Part shown: piece by piece, positions 34,594-45,420 of the stretch
Numbering within the stretch: the stretch's first letter is position 1
How the letters are laid out: the number at the start of each line of letters is the position of its first letter
Assembly: GCA_002150815.3 (NCBI GenBank)
Contig: NDFF03000236.1
Location: forward strand, 55,149 to 119,148
Direction of reading: 5' to 3'
DNA from: Grammothele lineata
Taxonomy: Eukaryota > Basidiomycota > Agaricomycetes > Polyporales > Polyporaceae
DNA length: 64,000 nt
Notes under the pieces: generated by a model
What the model was told of the DNA's origin: nothing
Seen by the model: only the letters and a program-made list of their open reading frames with translations
Database searches by the model: none
Program-made: the position numbers and the translations under genes

Positions 34594-35456
34594 ATGCATT
34601 TTCTTTCGCCGTCTTGCCGCTCTGTGATGATCTCCTCCGAGTTCCATGGCGCTCGGAGTGGGGGGGAGGTCCGTCCGCTGTATTATGCCCGCCATGCACC
34701 CACGCCGCACGCCCTACATACATACTGCCCATATGCTATGTGAAGCAACCAAAACACTTTCTTGCTTTGCTCGTGCGCACCTCGGCGATTCCGGCACAGT
34801 GATGTCTGGAAAATTGTTTCGTGAGCCCAAGTGAACCCCGAACCCTCCCTATTGTCCCCCGCTTTGGTCCCAGCTGGCCAAACTGTGCCTGCAACGCCAT
34901 TGCATGTGGTTACCCGCTGATTGCCCTGGCGTTCTGACTGTTCTGCGTGTGGTTATGTACGACACTATTGTCCTCCCAGCTCCATTGTCTGTACTCGACT
35001 GCGATCTTGGTCATGAGGGTAGCGTTCGCACGGGGCGACTCGAGGGCCATTCATGTTGTCATCCACAGTCAAAATTCTGTCTTGACCTGCGCGCTGCGAA
35101 TAACGTCAAACCACTGGTCATGCGAGTGCGGAGGCAACGGTTGGTCTATTGTGCGTGAGCATCGAGGCCCAGGTCTCGGTGAAAGCGGGAGTCGACAGCA
35201 AATTAGTGATAACGATGCGTGTGCGGTATATGTACAGTGCGTTCTATAGGCGGCGCGCCGCCTCGTAACGGATCGAGCTCCCTGCGAGTGTCCCTCCATC
35301 GTTCCGCCTACCCAGCACCGGAGGTTGTGCGCATACAACAGCTGCTTGGTACGCACCGCTCTAGCGCCCGTATGTCCATCCCCTAGTCCCTCTGCCCACC
35401 ACCTCCCGGCCATCCGACACGAAGCGCTCCCATCCAGCTCGCACAAGGCTGGGAGC
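34594..35456. other. Intergenic region between convergent genes
   Basis: About 860 bases between the eL31 and mannosyltransferase stop codons. No gene recognised; short ORFs on both strands lack features. Confidence 0.5.
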
Positions 35457-37500
35457 TCAGACGTAGAGCAGGCTGCGGTCATGGCGGACCTTGACGGCGT
35501 CGGGCCGGACGGACTTGTTCGACATGCGCTCCCAGATCGGGTCCACGTCCGGGCCGTCGAGGTCGCCTGCGCCGTCCCAGCCCCAGCACCATACTGTAGA
35601 CATGGCGGTCAGCCCAAATAATAATTCCCAATGGGACGGGCAAGGAGGAAGTGTGGGAGCAGGGGGAGCAGGGGGAAGAGGAAAAGCCAAAGCCAAAGCC
35701 AAAGCCAAAGACGCACCGTAATCGGGCCCGGGCTTGAAGTCGATCGGGACAGTCTCCTCCTCGGTGAAGAGGCGGTCGTGGGGCCCGAACCAGGCGCGGT
35801 CCTGCGGGTCCGTGCGCGGGTTGTCGGGCAGGCCGCCGAGGCGGACGTACCCGCGGATCGCGGTCAGGTTCCGGCGGTCGGGGTGGATGATCTCCCATAC
35901 GCGCTGTTCGTCGTCCGACACCGGTCAGCGTCGTCCTCACGTGAACGGACAGACAAGTCTACTGTCTAATAGATATTAGAGAGGGAGGGACGCACGTTAT
36001 CATACGCGAGCTTCACGCGGGGCACCATAAGGATGCGCCCATACCCGCTGTCCCAGTAATCGTTGCAGATGAGCGAGCACTCGCTCGCGGAGCACTCGCC
36101 CTCGGTGATGCGCGCCATGCGGAAGCGCACGTGCGGCGGCGCGTAGAACGGCGCGGGGTCGAGCACGGCGATCCCGTTCCAGCAGGACTGTACTTGGATG
36201 GGGAGGTGCTGCAGGAAGCGTTCTTGCGAGGGCCCGTGCGAGAAGATGGACTCGAAGGGGGCGTTCTCGAGCGCGGTGCCGTTGATGTCGCGCGCGACCC
36301 AGTTGTCGTAGAAGACGGGGGAGCCCTGGCCGTCCATCCAGCGTTAACACCTTATACGAGGAGAGAAAGAAGGACGTACGAGTTCGTCGTGGAACATGTA
36401 GTCCGCGGCGCAGGTGATACCGGCATTGTTCAGCCTGCTTTGGTAGATGAGCTCGAGGAGGTCGTCCACGCAGGGAAGGATGTCGTTCATGAAAATGATC
36501 GTGTCAAAGTACTCGTTCTGCGCGTCCCGTAGCTCGTGGAGTGGCACGAAAGCGGCGTTGCGCACTTCAGCGAGATACTCGATGCGGTGGTTGAACGCGC
36601 CGCGGGTGCGCATGGACGTGCGGATGGTCACGCGGAGGCCGACGCTGCGGCAGAGCGCGTCGAAGATGCGGAGGAGCGCCTTGGTCTGATCGCTCGAGCC
36701 GTTCTCGTAGATGGACACGTAGACGTTGTGGTAGCCGAGGATGGCGGAGACGCGGAAGAGGGTCGCGAAGAGGTCCGGGATGACGTCGAAGGAGTTGTAG
36801 AGGTTGATCGCGAAGAAGTACTTGTGCGAGTCGGGCCCGAAGCGCCGCGAGGAGGAGGGGACGTAGTCGCCGTCGACGTTGCTGCCGAGCCCGAGCGCGT
36901 CGAGCCAGGAGGACGCAGAGGGGGAGTTGTGCCCGATGAGGGAAGCGTAGCGGTCGAGAGCCTGCTCCTTGTACATGGGTTGTGCTGGTCGGGTGCATTC
37001 TTTTGTGTAGTGCGGGGAGAGGTGGGTGAGGAGGTCGAGGACTCGTTTCCTCTGGGGGAGCGTTGGGAGCGTGATGGGTTGTCGTGTCGGGGAGCGTGAG
37101 GAAGAGAGCATTGGTGCGAGACCGCCTCTCCATGTTGATGTCCTCTCCTATGACGTAGATGAGCATGTCATGTCGCTCGCATGATATGGTACAAGGATCC
37201 GCTTGTATTGACAAGGTGACTGCTTCTGGACGTGCATAAACAAGGGGACGAGAGCTCACTGGTGTGTGCACACCACGAGGACATCGAAACTAAGCCACCG
37301 CCCCTCCAGCTACGACATAGAAACGCCACGAGAACATGAATCACCGAATGACTACTCACTGCTGAGAACATTTTGGAAACGAAGAGACCGATCATAATCC
37401 CGAGGGAGAGAGCGACCCATGTGGGGATCCGCCTTAGCGGGTGCCTGCTCTTTGGTTGCATGATGAGGGGGAGCTCAATCTTGACGTCGCCGTAGGCCAT
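35457..37500 (-). CDS. CAP59-like alpha-mannosyltransferase (GT69)
   Basis: A Golgi/ER type II membrane glycosyltransferase of the family of Cryptococcus CAP59 and alpha-1,3-mannosyltransferase CMT1, which acts in cell-surface polysaccharide or glycolipid synthesis. The N-terminus is cytosolic and basic (SRHPLRRIPTW), followed by one membrane anchor (VALSLGIMIGLFVSKMF). The large central exon carries the family blocks KYFFAINLYNSFDVIPDL, YHNVYVSIYENGSSDQTKAL, IEYLAEVRNAAFVPL and FDTIIFMNDILPCVDDLLEL, followed by ITCAADYMFHD; the DXD-like element is likely in FMNDI. The next exon has FYDNWVARDINGT and ECSLICNDYWDSGYGRILM, with SCWNG before it. The C-terminal exons include RVWEIIHPDRRN and VWCWGWDGAGDLDGPDVDP. 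The stop complement is at 35457-35459. The intron between the anchor exon and the main exon is not resolved exactly. It is divergent from the SGNH hydrolase. Confidence 0.88.
35682..35710. repeat. AAAGCC hexanucleotide repeat in an intron
   Basis: Nearly five tandem AAAGCC units, located in the last intron region of the mannosyltransferase gene (between the GPDY and VWCWG exons). Confidence 0.8.
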
Positions 37501-38011
37501 GGCGGTAAAGAGACTGGGTGTGAGCGGCGGGAGAGCGCGACGAAACGGGACGGGGGACGTACCGAATGGCAGCTGCCTGGTTGAGACAAGAAGGACCTGG
37601 CGCGCTAGCCCCGACGGCAAGAGGGCGGACCGGCTTTGGAGGGAATGCGCTCTGGGTGGAGCGTGGTGACGAGTGCTTGCGGCTGGACGGGCGAGGGGCG
37701 ATTAGGAGGGAGTAGCCTAGGGGTATACGCGCGCGGGGACGGAGGCCGGAGACGAGGCTCGGAGGCGGATATTGCTCTCGAGCTGAAGTGGCATGCACAG
37801 ACGCCCGTGGCGGAGGCCCACCGCGTTTGGCGCACGGGCGCCTCGCGCGCACTTGAAGACGCTCCTGTCCACGCTCGACCTTCGCTCGACGTCCGGCCTC
37901 CTCCTCCCGGCCTCTCCCTCTTCTCTCCCCGCCTGCCTTGCGGTCTCGAACCGCGCCGCTCCTTTCACGCCCTCCGCCCCGACACAGCCCCCGACAGCGA
38001 GTGCCGACGCG
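37501..38011. other. Shared promoter region of a divergent gene pair
   Basis: About 510 bases between the start codons of the mannosyltransferase (minus) and the SGNH hydrolase (plus). Pyrimidine-rich stretches precede the plus-strand ATG. Long ORFs here are frame shadows of GC-rich DNA. Confidence 0.5.
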
Positions 38012-40324
38012 ATGCAGCGCCGGACGGGCAAAGGCGTCGCCCACATCTCCATTCCTTCCCCCCACATGGGCGGAGACCCAGAGAAGACGCCCTCCCGCCT
38101 CCAGCAGAAGAGCCTCGGGGTCACCAATCGCATATGGCTCATCCTCCTCGCCTTCCTCGCCCTCGTCCTCTTCACCCGCTCCGTCCTCCCCACAGAGACC
38201 GCCAACCCACGACACCGCATCCTCCACACAGACCTCAAGCCCAAGAACTACCTCAATGTCTCCGAGGACGCGACAAACCCATTTCCCTTCTGTCCCGCGC
38301 TAGGCCCTGGAGATGACCTGGCAAACAAGTACGATCCCGTCGTTCTCTCCACCACTCGCTACCACCTGGGCAGCGGTGCACGCATACAGCGTGTCATCAA
38401 CAAGGCTCTCGCCGGCCTCCCCGTCACTATCTCTGTAATTGGCGGCTCAGGTGAGTTTTCTGTGCCCTTCTTTCCCGAGCACTCTGTTTGCATTGTCGGC
38501 GCCGCATCGCGCCCGCTTCGGCGCGAGTTCGCAGCGTCTGCAGCTCCGTATCGCGCTCGTGGTCCTCGCTCCGGCTCCAACGCACACGCTTCCGTTCCTG
38601 AGCACGCTGAAAGGTTTCAGGCGCGAGGATTTAGTGCGAACAGTCCGTCTTCCCGGTTCTGTATACGTGCCGCCTCCTACTGTGTTCGTACTCGTGCCTG
38701 GCCGTATGACGTCTCGAAGGCGTCTTCTCCGCACTTTATATCCGTGTACTGAACCCTCCTCGGCTTCGCCGGACACCCGCGCGCCCACGTTGCATATCGA
38801 GAACTTTGCGTATCTTGACGCTAACTCTACACTTCAGTGTCTGCATGTCACGGCGCTGGTGACGACCCTCTTTCTCCTTCATGTTGGCCGTCAAGATTCT
38901 TCAACTGGTGGAACGGCGTGTTCCCGCATCCAGCGACGGAGCTCACGAATGGTGCCATGCGGAGGACAAGCTCCGCATACTTCTCGTTCTGCAACGCCCA
39001 CCACATTCCAGACATCACGGACTTGGTGATCATTGAGCTTGATGTGGATGATGCAAAGTAAGTTCTGGCGTTCTCGAACGCGCGATTACCGGCTTTGACA
39101 CAATCATGACAGCGCCGATACGTCGATGGACGAGTTTGAGCTTCTTATCCGGTCCATTCTGTTGCGGCCAGATACGCCTGCTGTCTTGATTCTCGGACAC
39201 TTCAGCCCACAGGTCACGCAGACGAGGGGTTTCGCCGGCGCAGACCACTGGCACAGTCTCGTCGCGCATTTCTACGATGTCCCCCACGTCAGGTAAGCGA
39301 TGCCCGTTACATGCACCCTCGCCGCATCTAACGCGCCGATCCCAGCATCAAACCTGTCCTGTATCCCAAGTACATGGCCGAGCCCTCCTCGATCAACAAG
39401 TACTATGTCGACCCCGTGCTCGCCAACCCCGCGGGACACGAGATCATCTCCGATGTGCTCGTCTCCTACTTCCAGTCCCAGGTCTGCACTACCTGGGCCG
39501 CGATCATGGGCCACTCCGCCGAGGCTCTTCCCTCCCCCGCCTCCGCCGTCTTCCCCGACGGCCAGGCGAAGCAGCCGACCGACGCCCGCGGCCTCTTCGG
39601 CGGTGTCGCAGACCGCAAGGGCGCTGCAGGCGCCGCCGCCCCAGAGTTCGAGCACGGGGGCGACCGCGCCGCCGCAGGGGTGCTCCCCGCCGCGGTCGTC
39701 GCAGACCGCGAGGCCGCCGCCGCCGCCGCGGTGCGCGCCCCAAGCCAGGACCCGCGCCTGCGCGTGCCCCCGGTGCGGATCAACCAGAAGCCGAGCGACC
39801 TCGAGGCGTTCCCGTTCCAGGAGGTCGCGCCGTACTGCGTGAGCGCGAACGACCTCGTGAACCCGCTCCCGCTCTCGATGTTCGCGGGCTCGGGCTGGGC
39901 GGCGTACCACCCCCCGCCCGGCTCCGCGGAGCTCTCGTCGCACGCGCACTACTTCTACTCGAGCCTGCCGACGAGCAAGTTGCGGGTGAGCATATTGGTC
40001 GGGGCGGGCGACGTCGCGGTGTATTACGTGAGGGAGCCGGCGGAGAGGGTCGGGCTGGGGAGCGCGGTCGAGTGCTGGGTGGACGATAACTACCCCGGCG
40101 CGGTCGTCATCGAGAACTCGGCGCAGGTCGGGGAGGCCACGCCCACGTACGTCGTCCATCTTGCTTGCAAAGCTCTGTCCAAATATTGACGGTCTTTCCT
40201 TAGACTTCGCTTCATCGACCGCCACGTCGCGCGCGGGAACCACTACGTCGAGTGCCAGCTGCTCGGCGAGGAGGACGACCGGAACGTGCCGCCATTCAAG
40301 ATCATTGGTATCTTCTCGACATGA
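38012..40324 (+). CDS. Membrane-anchored SGNH/GDSL-type hydrolase
   Basis: A type II membrane protein with an anchor at about residues 42-58 (WLILLAFLALVLFTRSVL-like) and a lumenal SGNH hydrolase domain. Block I is GGSVSACHGAG, split by a roughly 390-nt intron after GGS; the Ser is the expected nucleophile. IIELDVDD and a strand LILGHFSPQV follow. Block V is DPVLANPAGHEIISD, giving the catalytic Asp and His. After it comes a long Ala-rich low-complexity insert (about 60 residues) and a C-terminal beta-rich region with ISVLVGAGDVAVYYV-type strands ending in a short spliced exon (stop 40322-40324). Related fungal proteins sit in cell-wall or capsule pathways as putative O-acetyl transfer or hydrolysis enzymes. 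The divergent CAP59-like neighbour fits such a role, but this is inference. Confidence 0.78.
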
Positions 40325-40643
40325 GCGCCGCGCCGTCGCGCAAAATGATGTTTTGGGGGACGCTGCTGTATAGATCACTCTCCGTACCTACCTGGACCGG
40401 CCGGGGCCGGGGCCGTCTGTGGACTCGATACATACAATACTTAGCACACCATGTTTCCTCACTAGCGAAAATGGAAAGCAGTAATGGGCTCCATGCTGTC
40501 TGTGCGCAAAGCATGAATCACACTGATCCCGGGGGTGGCGGCAACGAGAAAACGACGGTTCCAGAGCGTGGTGTTCAGCCGAAGAAAAACGGATTCGGGC
40601 ATAGGTACGCACGCACTGGTCGTACGGCCTACGCCCGGATTCA
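40325..40643. other. Short intergenic region
   Basis: About 320 bases between the hydrolase stop and the tRNA. A T-rich run on the minus strand (near 40.58 kb) could serve as a distant Pol III terminator for the tRNA. Confidence 0.45.
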
Positions 40644-40715
40644 TGGACATTCAGGGGATTGAACCCTGGACCTCACGCATGCGAAGCGTGCGCGCTACCA
40701 CTGTGCCAAATGCCC
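40644..40715 (-). tRNA. tRNA-Ala (anticodon CGC), second copy
   Basis: Identical in all 72 bases to the tRNA at 27187-27258, including the G3:U70 pair and the anticodon loop TTCGCAT. Unlike that copy there is no T-run directly after the 3' end; the nearest (TTTTT) is about 60 bases downstream on the minus strand. Confidence 0.94.
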
Positions 40716-40838
40716 TTGTGGCTTGTGAGCGCTGGCGTTATCTCGCCCTTAGACGAGGCTGTGGCGGAGTGGCCTTCTTCCTCCTGCTTAGTCTTAGCAC
40801 TTTACCTCGCACGACGTCTAGACTACATCCTTGAAGGC

Positions 40839-41755
40839 ATGCGCGTGTTCCTCGACATCTACATGGGCGACCAGGCGGGGCACGCGCGCGAACAAGGGGC
40901 GTACGACGCTACAGCCGCGCTCCTCGCCAAGAACGCGTCCATCTACGGTCTCCCCTCTCTCCCCGCCGAACTCTCGGAAGAGCAGCAGGAGATCCTCAAG
41001 GAGCTCGATGTACATCCCCCCCGCCTTCGTTGCCGCCGTGTCGTACGCTGAAGAGACCTCTGCTTGCTTCTCACTCCTCTGCACACGAAACTCTGGTTTT
41101 GCCATAACAAACGACCGACGCCTAGAGCTCGCTCGAGATGCGCTTCATCCCGCCCCCACCACTACTTGCGGGGCGGCTAGTCTTCGCTCTCGACGACGCG
41201 CAGGGGCTCGCGAAGACGGTCGCGAACTTCGCGGCGCTGTGTACGGGCGAGCGCGGGATGTGCAAGAACGCGCCGAACAAGAGGCTGCATTACCTGGGGT
41301 GTCCTGTGCATCGGATCGTCAAGGGTTTTGTTGCGCAGGGTGGGGACGTGACAAGGGGGGATGGGAGTGGGGGTGAGGTGAGTGGAATATCACGTTCGTT
41401 GTAATGCGTACAAGGCACTTGTGCGCATGTGCCGTGTGCGCATGTGTTCTCCGTGTACTGATTCTGTATACAGTCGATATACGGAGGGAAGTTCAACGAC
41501 GACAAGGCCGGGCTCAAGAAGAAGCCCGGGCGCGGGTCGCTCGCGATGGCCAACTCGGGCAAGAACACGAACTCGTCGCAGTTTTTCGTTGTCCTCACCG
41601 ACAGCGAGGCTCAGCTGGCCAAAATCGCGGGCAAGTACGTGGTATTCGGCGAGCTGAAAGAGGGTTGGGAAGTGCTCGACGGACTCGACGCCGTCGGTGG
41701 GGCTGACGGGAAGCCGACCATGCCCGTGTGGATCGGGGGGTGTGGAAAGCTGTAG
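40839..41755 (+). CDS. Cyclophilin-type peptidyl-prolyl isomerase with insertion
   Basis: A cyclophilin catalysing cis/trans isomerisation of X-Pro bonds, probably soluble. The first strand is [11 protein letters not shown]. Instead of going directly into strand 2, the protein inserts about 60 residues ([31 protein letters not shown] and a short Pro-rich part) before [10 protein letters not shown] and [15 protein letters not shown]. The catalytic Arg is present in [13 protein letters not shown], followed by [29 protein letters not shown] and [11 protein letters not shown]. The Trp that normally precedes the GKHVVFG strand and binds cyclosporin is not conserved ([11 protein letters not shown]). 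There are two introns: one after KEL and one before SIYGG. Sequence is open to the stop at 41755. I infer an active but possibly cyclosporin-insensitive enzyme. Confidence 0.88.
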
Positions 41756-42398
41756 CTAACGCGCACGTCTCCCATGTCAGAAGTCCCTCGTTATATGTTG
41801 TACGCTGAAAGTACAATTCGGGTTTTCTAGGAGAGATGACGTGCTTTGAACGACGAGCACTGTCTCCCGTTACTTCGCACAGCTGTCGACACAATTCGCT
41901 CTCCGAGACGGTGTTCCATTCTCTGCGTCGGACACGGCGGCCGTACCACACGGTGGCCGTTGGTTTGTCTGGCGTATGTCAGACACTCTGTCGGCGGTAA
42001 TCGCGGAGCTGACTTGAAGTCGTACCGCCGAATGACCCTCCGGACTGACCTGTCTCTGCAGCCAATTCAACGTGCGCGCACGGGACTCAGGGCTCGCCCG
42101 TGTAGCGGCGCACTCCCCACGGTGAGCCGAGTACGTTTGGCAGGATGTGGCACCTATTCGCTTGGCCTGTTGATCCGTATTCCTTCAAGGTATTGCCTCT
42201 GTCATGTCAGTACGAGCGGCCAAGGGTCGTAGCGCCTACGTACGCGGGACCTGGACGAGTCGCCGGGATTCCAGAGTAAGCAACCGCTGCCCCACTGAAA
42301 GTTGACGTTGAGCGGTCAACCCGTGCGAGCCACTCTAGAGGCATAAAAGGCCTGGCAGGCAGGGATGCTCTACTCTTCGACCTCGTCCCTTCACGCAT
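41756..42398. other. Intergenic region upstream of phosphatase 2
   Basis: About 640 bases, no gene recognised; contains the promoter of the phosphatase at 42399. Confidence 0.5.
42342..42349 (+). promoter_or_regulatory. TATA-like box of phosphatase 2
   Basis: CATAAAAG about 50 bases upstream of the ATG at 42399. Confidence 0.5.
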
Positions 42399-44009
42399 AT
42401 GGCCACCCAAATGGTCGCAGCTGCCTCAACATTGCTCGGCGTCGTGCTCCTCGCCCGCCACGGCGACCGTCTCGAGTTCTTCCAGGATCCGTTCACCTAT
42501 AATCCCACACAAACGTTCCTCACACCTCTCGGAAGCGTGAGCTCCATTTCGTGCCCTCTTCTCGTAATTCTATCCAGCTCATGGCATCCTGCTCGATATC
42601 CGCAGACCCAAGAGCTACAGCTTGGCCAATTCCTCCGCTCCACCTATCTCGACTCTACCTCCTCGACATTCATCAACGGCATCAGCGCAGACGTTGCAGA
42701 CATCAACCAACTCATCGTCCGGGCCGATGCCGGCGGAGGTGGCTCCGTCATCCTCAACTCCGTACAGGGTCTCCTCCAGGGCCTCTTCCCGCCAACTACC
42801 GACAACAATATCACATTGGCCAATGGGACGACGATCATCAGCCCGCTAGGTGGATACCAGTATATTCCGGGTACGTACTACCCATCCTCTCGAAACACGC
42901 AAATGCAGCCAGGCTGACGGCGACCCTGCTAGTCGAGAGCGTTGAGCCCAACCTAGACATATCGCTGAACAGTTTCACATCCTGCCCGGTGAGTTATTCA
43001 TACTATGTGAGTAGTCTGGGTGCCCATCAGAGACCTGTCAGAACTTCGATGACCACATCAACGAATTCTACGCCTCCGCACCGTTCTTGGCCGAGGCCCA
43101 GATTGCTGCGCCGTTCCTGCAGGAGCTCCAACCATTCTTGGGCCCTGACAGGTCTATTAATTTTACCAATATGGTACGTTACTACGAAAAGGTCTCGTAG
43201 CGAGCAAACAATTTAACATGTACTCTCGTTCGGCCAGTTTAACGTAGGTCCTCCTTCTCTGCCATTGTACAAAAGGGGCGGGGTTGATTCAGTTTCCACG
43301 GAAGATCTTTGACTTTGTGAATGTCCAATCTGTACACAACGCAACCTTCCTTCAGGCCATCCCGCCCTCCGCCCCAGCGCAAGCCTACGACTTCGCGAAC
43401 TTCCACGAGACAGGCGTCTTCACCGACCCTTCTCCGGACGGCATCGGCAACAGTACGCACGCCCATCTCAAATGTTTCCTCCCCAGCTCCCACTGACCAC
43501 TCGCCCCTGGAACTTAGTCGCGATCCGCACAATCCTCCCCTCGATCTTCACCTCGTTGACGCGCATCGCGAACGCCTCGGACCCGCTCAAGCTCGCGCTG
43601 AACGAGATCAGCTACAAGCCCTTCATCTCCCTCTTCAACCTCACCGGCTCCGCCGCTGCGGACCCGCTCCTCTCGGGCATCGTCGACTACGCGTCCGTCG
43701 TCGCGCTCGAGCTACACGACGCGGGATCGGGGCCGGCGGCGGGGTCGGCGGGGCCGACGGTGAACTTGAGGTTCAAGAACGGGACGACGGACGGGGAGTT
43801 CCATGACGTGCCGCTGTTTGGGCAGCCGCGGGTTGGGTTGAGCGAGTTTATCGCAAGGCTTGCGGTAAGTGTTCTACAATCATCGGGATGTGTCTCGCGG
43901 CTTGTGCTGATGGGACGGGTTGTAGCCCGCGGCGGTGAACAATACGCAGCAGTGGTGCACGGCGTGCAACCAGACCAGTCTCCGGGGTTGCTCGGTCTTC
44001 CAACTTTGA
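42399..44009 (+). CDS. Histidine acid phosphatase family protein 2
   Basis: Close paralogue of the phosphatase at 23054-24666 with the same intron positions. The N-terminus MATQMVAAASTLLGVVLLA forms a better signal-like segment than in paralogue 1 and leads straight into RHGDRLEFFQDP. Further shared blocks are LRSTYLDSTSSTFINGISAD, SVQGLLQGLFPPTTDNN, IFDFVNVQSVHNATF, FANFHETG with the His-Glu pair, ISYKPFISLFNLTG and QQWCTACNQTSLRGCSVFQ. The stop is at 44007-44009 and a polyadenylation-like AATAAA at 44097-44102. The 3' end of this gene was later copied: a decayed second copy of its last exons lies at 44733-45016. A Gly/Ala/Pro-rich loop (GSGPAAGSAGP) is longer here than in paralogue 1. Confidence 0.87.
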
Positions 44010-44421
44010 ATAGCTACACGGACGATCTGTCGTCAGAAGAGGCTTTTCACAACCGAATGCGCAACAAAATGCTGGGTCTCAGCAGACGACATACGGAATA
44101 AATACATGCAACCTGCCTCATGCGCGACGGCCGAGTGTAGCGCACGTCCATCGAAGTATGTTAGATATTAATGCCACGGGGGTTTGTATCGATATACCGG
44201 AGAAGGCAAGAAGATAGAGATGTCTAGCGCTAGAAGAAGTGGGAGGTGCTGGGGACACTTTCTCCTCGCTTGCGATGTTAGACGCAAACCGTGCGAGCAT
44301 CTCGTCTGCGCGTGGGAGGAGGGGGAAGGTCTTGTCGTCATCGCCCGTTCTGTCGTCACCAGCATCATCGCACTTGTAGGGGTTACCGCTACACACGGAG
44401 GTTCAGCGCGGACGGATACTC
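43686..44421. repeat. Tandem duplication, copy A (convergent gene tails)
   Basis: Holds the last exons of phosphatase 2 on the plus strand followed by a decayed 3' end of the DHHC gene on the minus strand. The same order recurs at 44733-45420. Confidence 0.75.
44118..44421 (-). pseudogene. DHHC palmitoyltransferase 3'-end relic
   Basis: The minus strand reads CDDAGDDRTGDDDKTFPLLP and RADEMLARFASNIASEEKV. This matches the C-terminus of the intact DHHC gene, which has CDDADDDSTGDGKTF and RADEMLARLASDIASADKVL. The stop codon of the intact gene is missing in the relic and homology continues into the 3' UTR. No DHHC motif or membrane helix is included. It is a non-functional tail left by tandem duplication. 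Confidence 0.8.
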
Positions 44422-44732
44422 ACATCACGCCACCTCGTGAATGTACTTGAACTTGTGTATCCGAGACGGGACGAAATACTGATCGGCGCATTGTTCAGGC
44501 AGTACACGCTGAAGAAATGGAGTATGTAGTAGGGCGAACTCGGTGTTCAAACAACGATGAAAAGTCTTATTGCGCTATCTTCTGCACTACATTGCGTGGA
44601 TGAGACCGAGTCTCGCACATATTGGGGGCTACTGCCACTGCTGCGAGAGCCTGCGCGTTCTCATCGTTGCCCACGGCTTCGTCCAAATGAGCATCGAGTT
44701 CAACTCACGTCTGTCACAAACATGTTTCTCTT

Positions 44733-45016
44733 ACTTACGCCTCCGTTGTCGCGCTCGAGCTGCACAACTTGGAATTGGGATCGGAGTCGGGGCCGACGGT
44801 GAACTTGAGGTTCAAGAACAGGACAGCAGATGGCGAGTCCCATGACGTGCCGTAGGTCACTTGGGTTGAGAGAGTTTATTGCGCAGCTTGCGGTGCGTGT
44901 ATTACGATCGGATCTTGCCTTAGTGATTGTGGCGACGGGATGGATCGGCGAACAACACGCAGCAGTGGTGCACGGCGTGCAACTAGACTAGCCTCCAAAG
45001 TTGCTCGGTATTCTAG
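44733..45016 (+). pseudogene. Histidine acid phosphatase 3'-end relic
   Basis: Homologous to the last exons of phosphatase 2: ASVVALELH, GPTVNLRFKNRTADGESHDVP and, after the intron, NNTQQWCTACN can be read. It is dead: an in-frame TAG follows DVP, a stop replaces Gln after CTACN, and all upstream exons including the catalytic RHG are absent. Confidence 0.85.
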
Positions 45017-45420
45017 CGAATGGCCGATCTCTGGGAGGTGCCTTGATCGATCAGAAGCGCAGCGAACAACGAAAGGTTGAGGCCAAGGAGACTATATACA
45101 GAATAAAATACATGCAACCTCATGCGCGACGATCCAGTCTTGCGCACGTCCATCGGACTAGGCTAAAGATTAGTGTCACAGGGGTATGTATCGATATGTC
45201 GAGGAAAGCAAGAAGCTAGATATGTCCAGCGCTGGGAAGAGATGTGGGAGGTGCCAGGGACACCCGCTATAGGACTTTGTCGGCGCTCGCGATGTCAGAC
45301 GCGAGCCGTGCGAGCATCTCGTCCGCGCGTGGGTTCCGGGGGAAGGTCTTGCCGTCACCGGTGCTATCGTCATCAGCATCGTCACAGAGAGAGAACACGC
45401 ATACTGTCGTTCAGCGCGAC
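44733..45420. repeat. Tandem duplication, copy B (convergent gene tails)
   Basis: Second copy of the segment at 43686-44421. Here the phosphatase tail is decayed and the DHHC tail belongs to the intact gene, the mirror of copy A. The shared AATAAA (45102-45107) and the following ACATGCAACC are conserved in both. Confidence 0.75.

Noticed and set aside
35682..35710. Hexanucleotide array as a coding repeat or CRISPR-like array
   Set aside because: It is a plain microsatellite in an intron, with no spacers.
44733..45016. Third functional histidine phosphatase
   Set aside because: Only the last exons remain and they contain in-frame stops; no catalytic RHG region.
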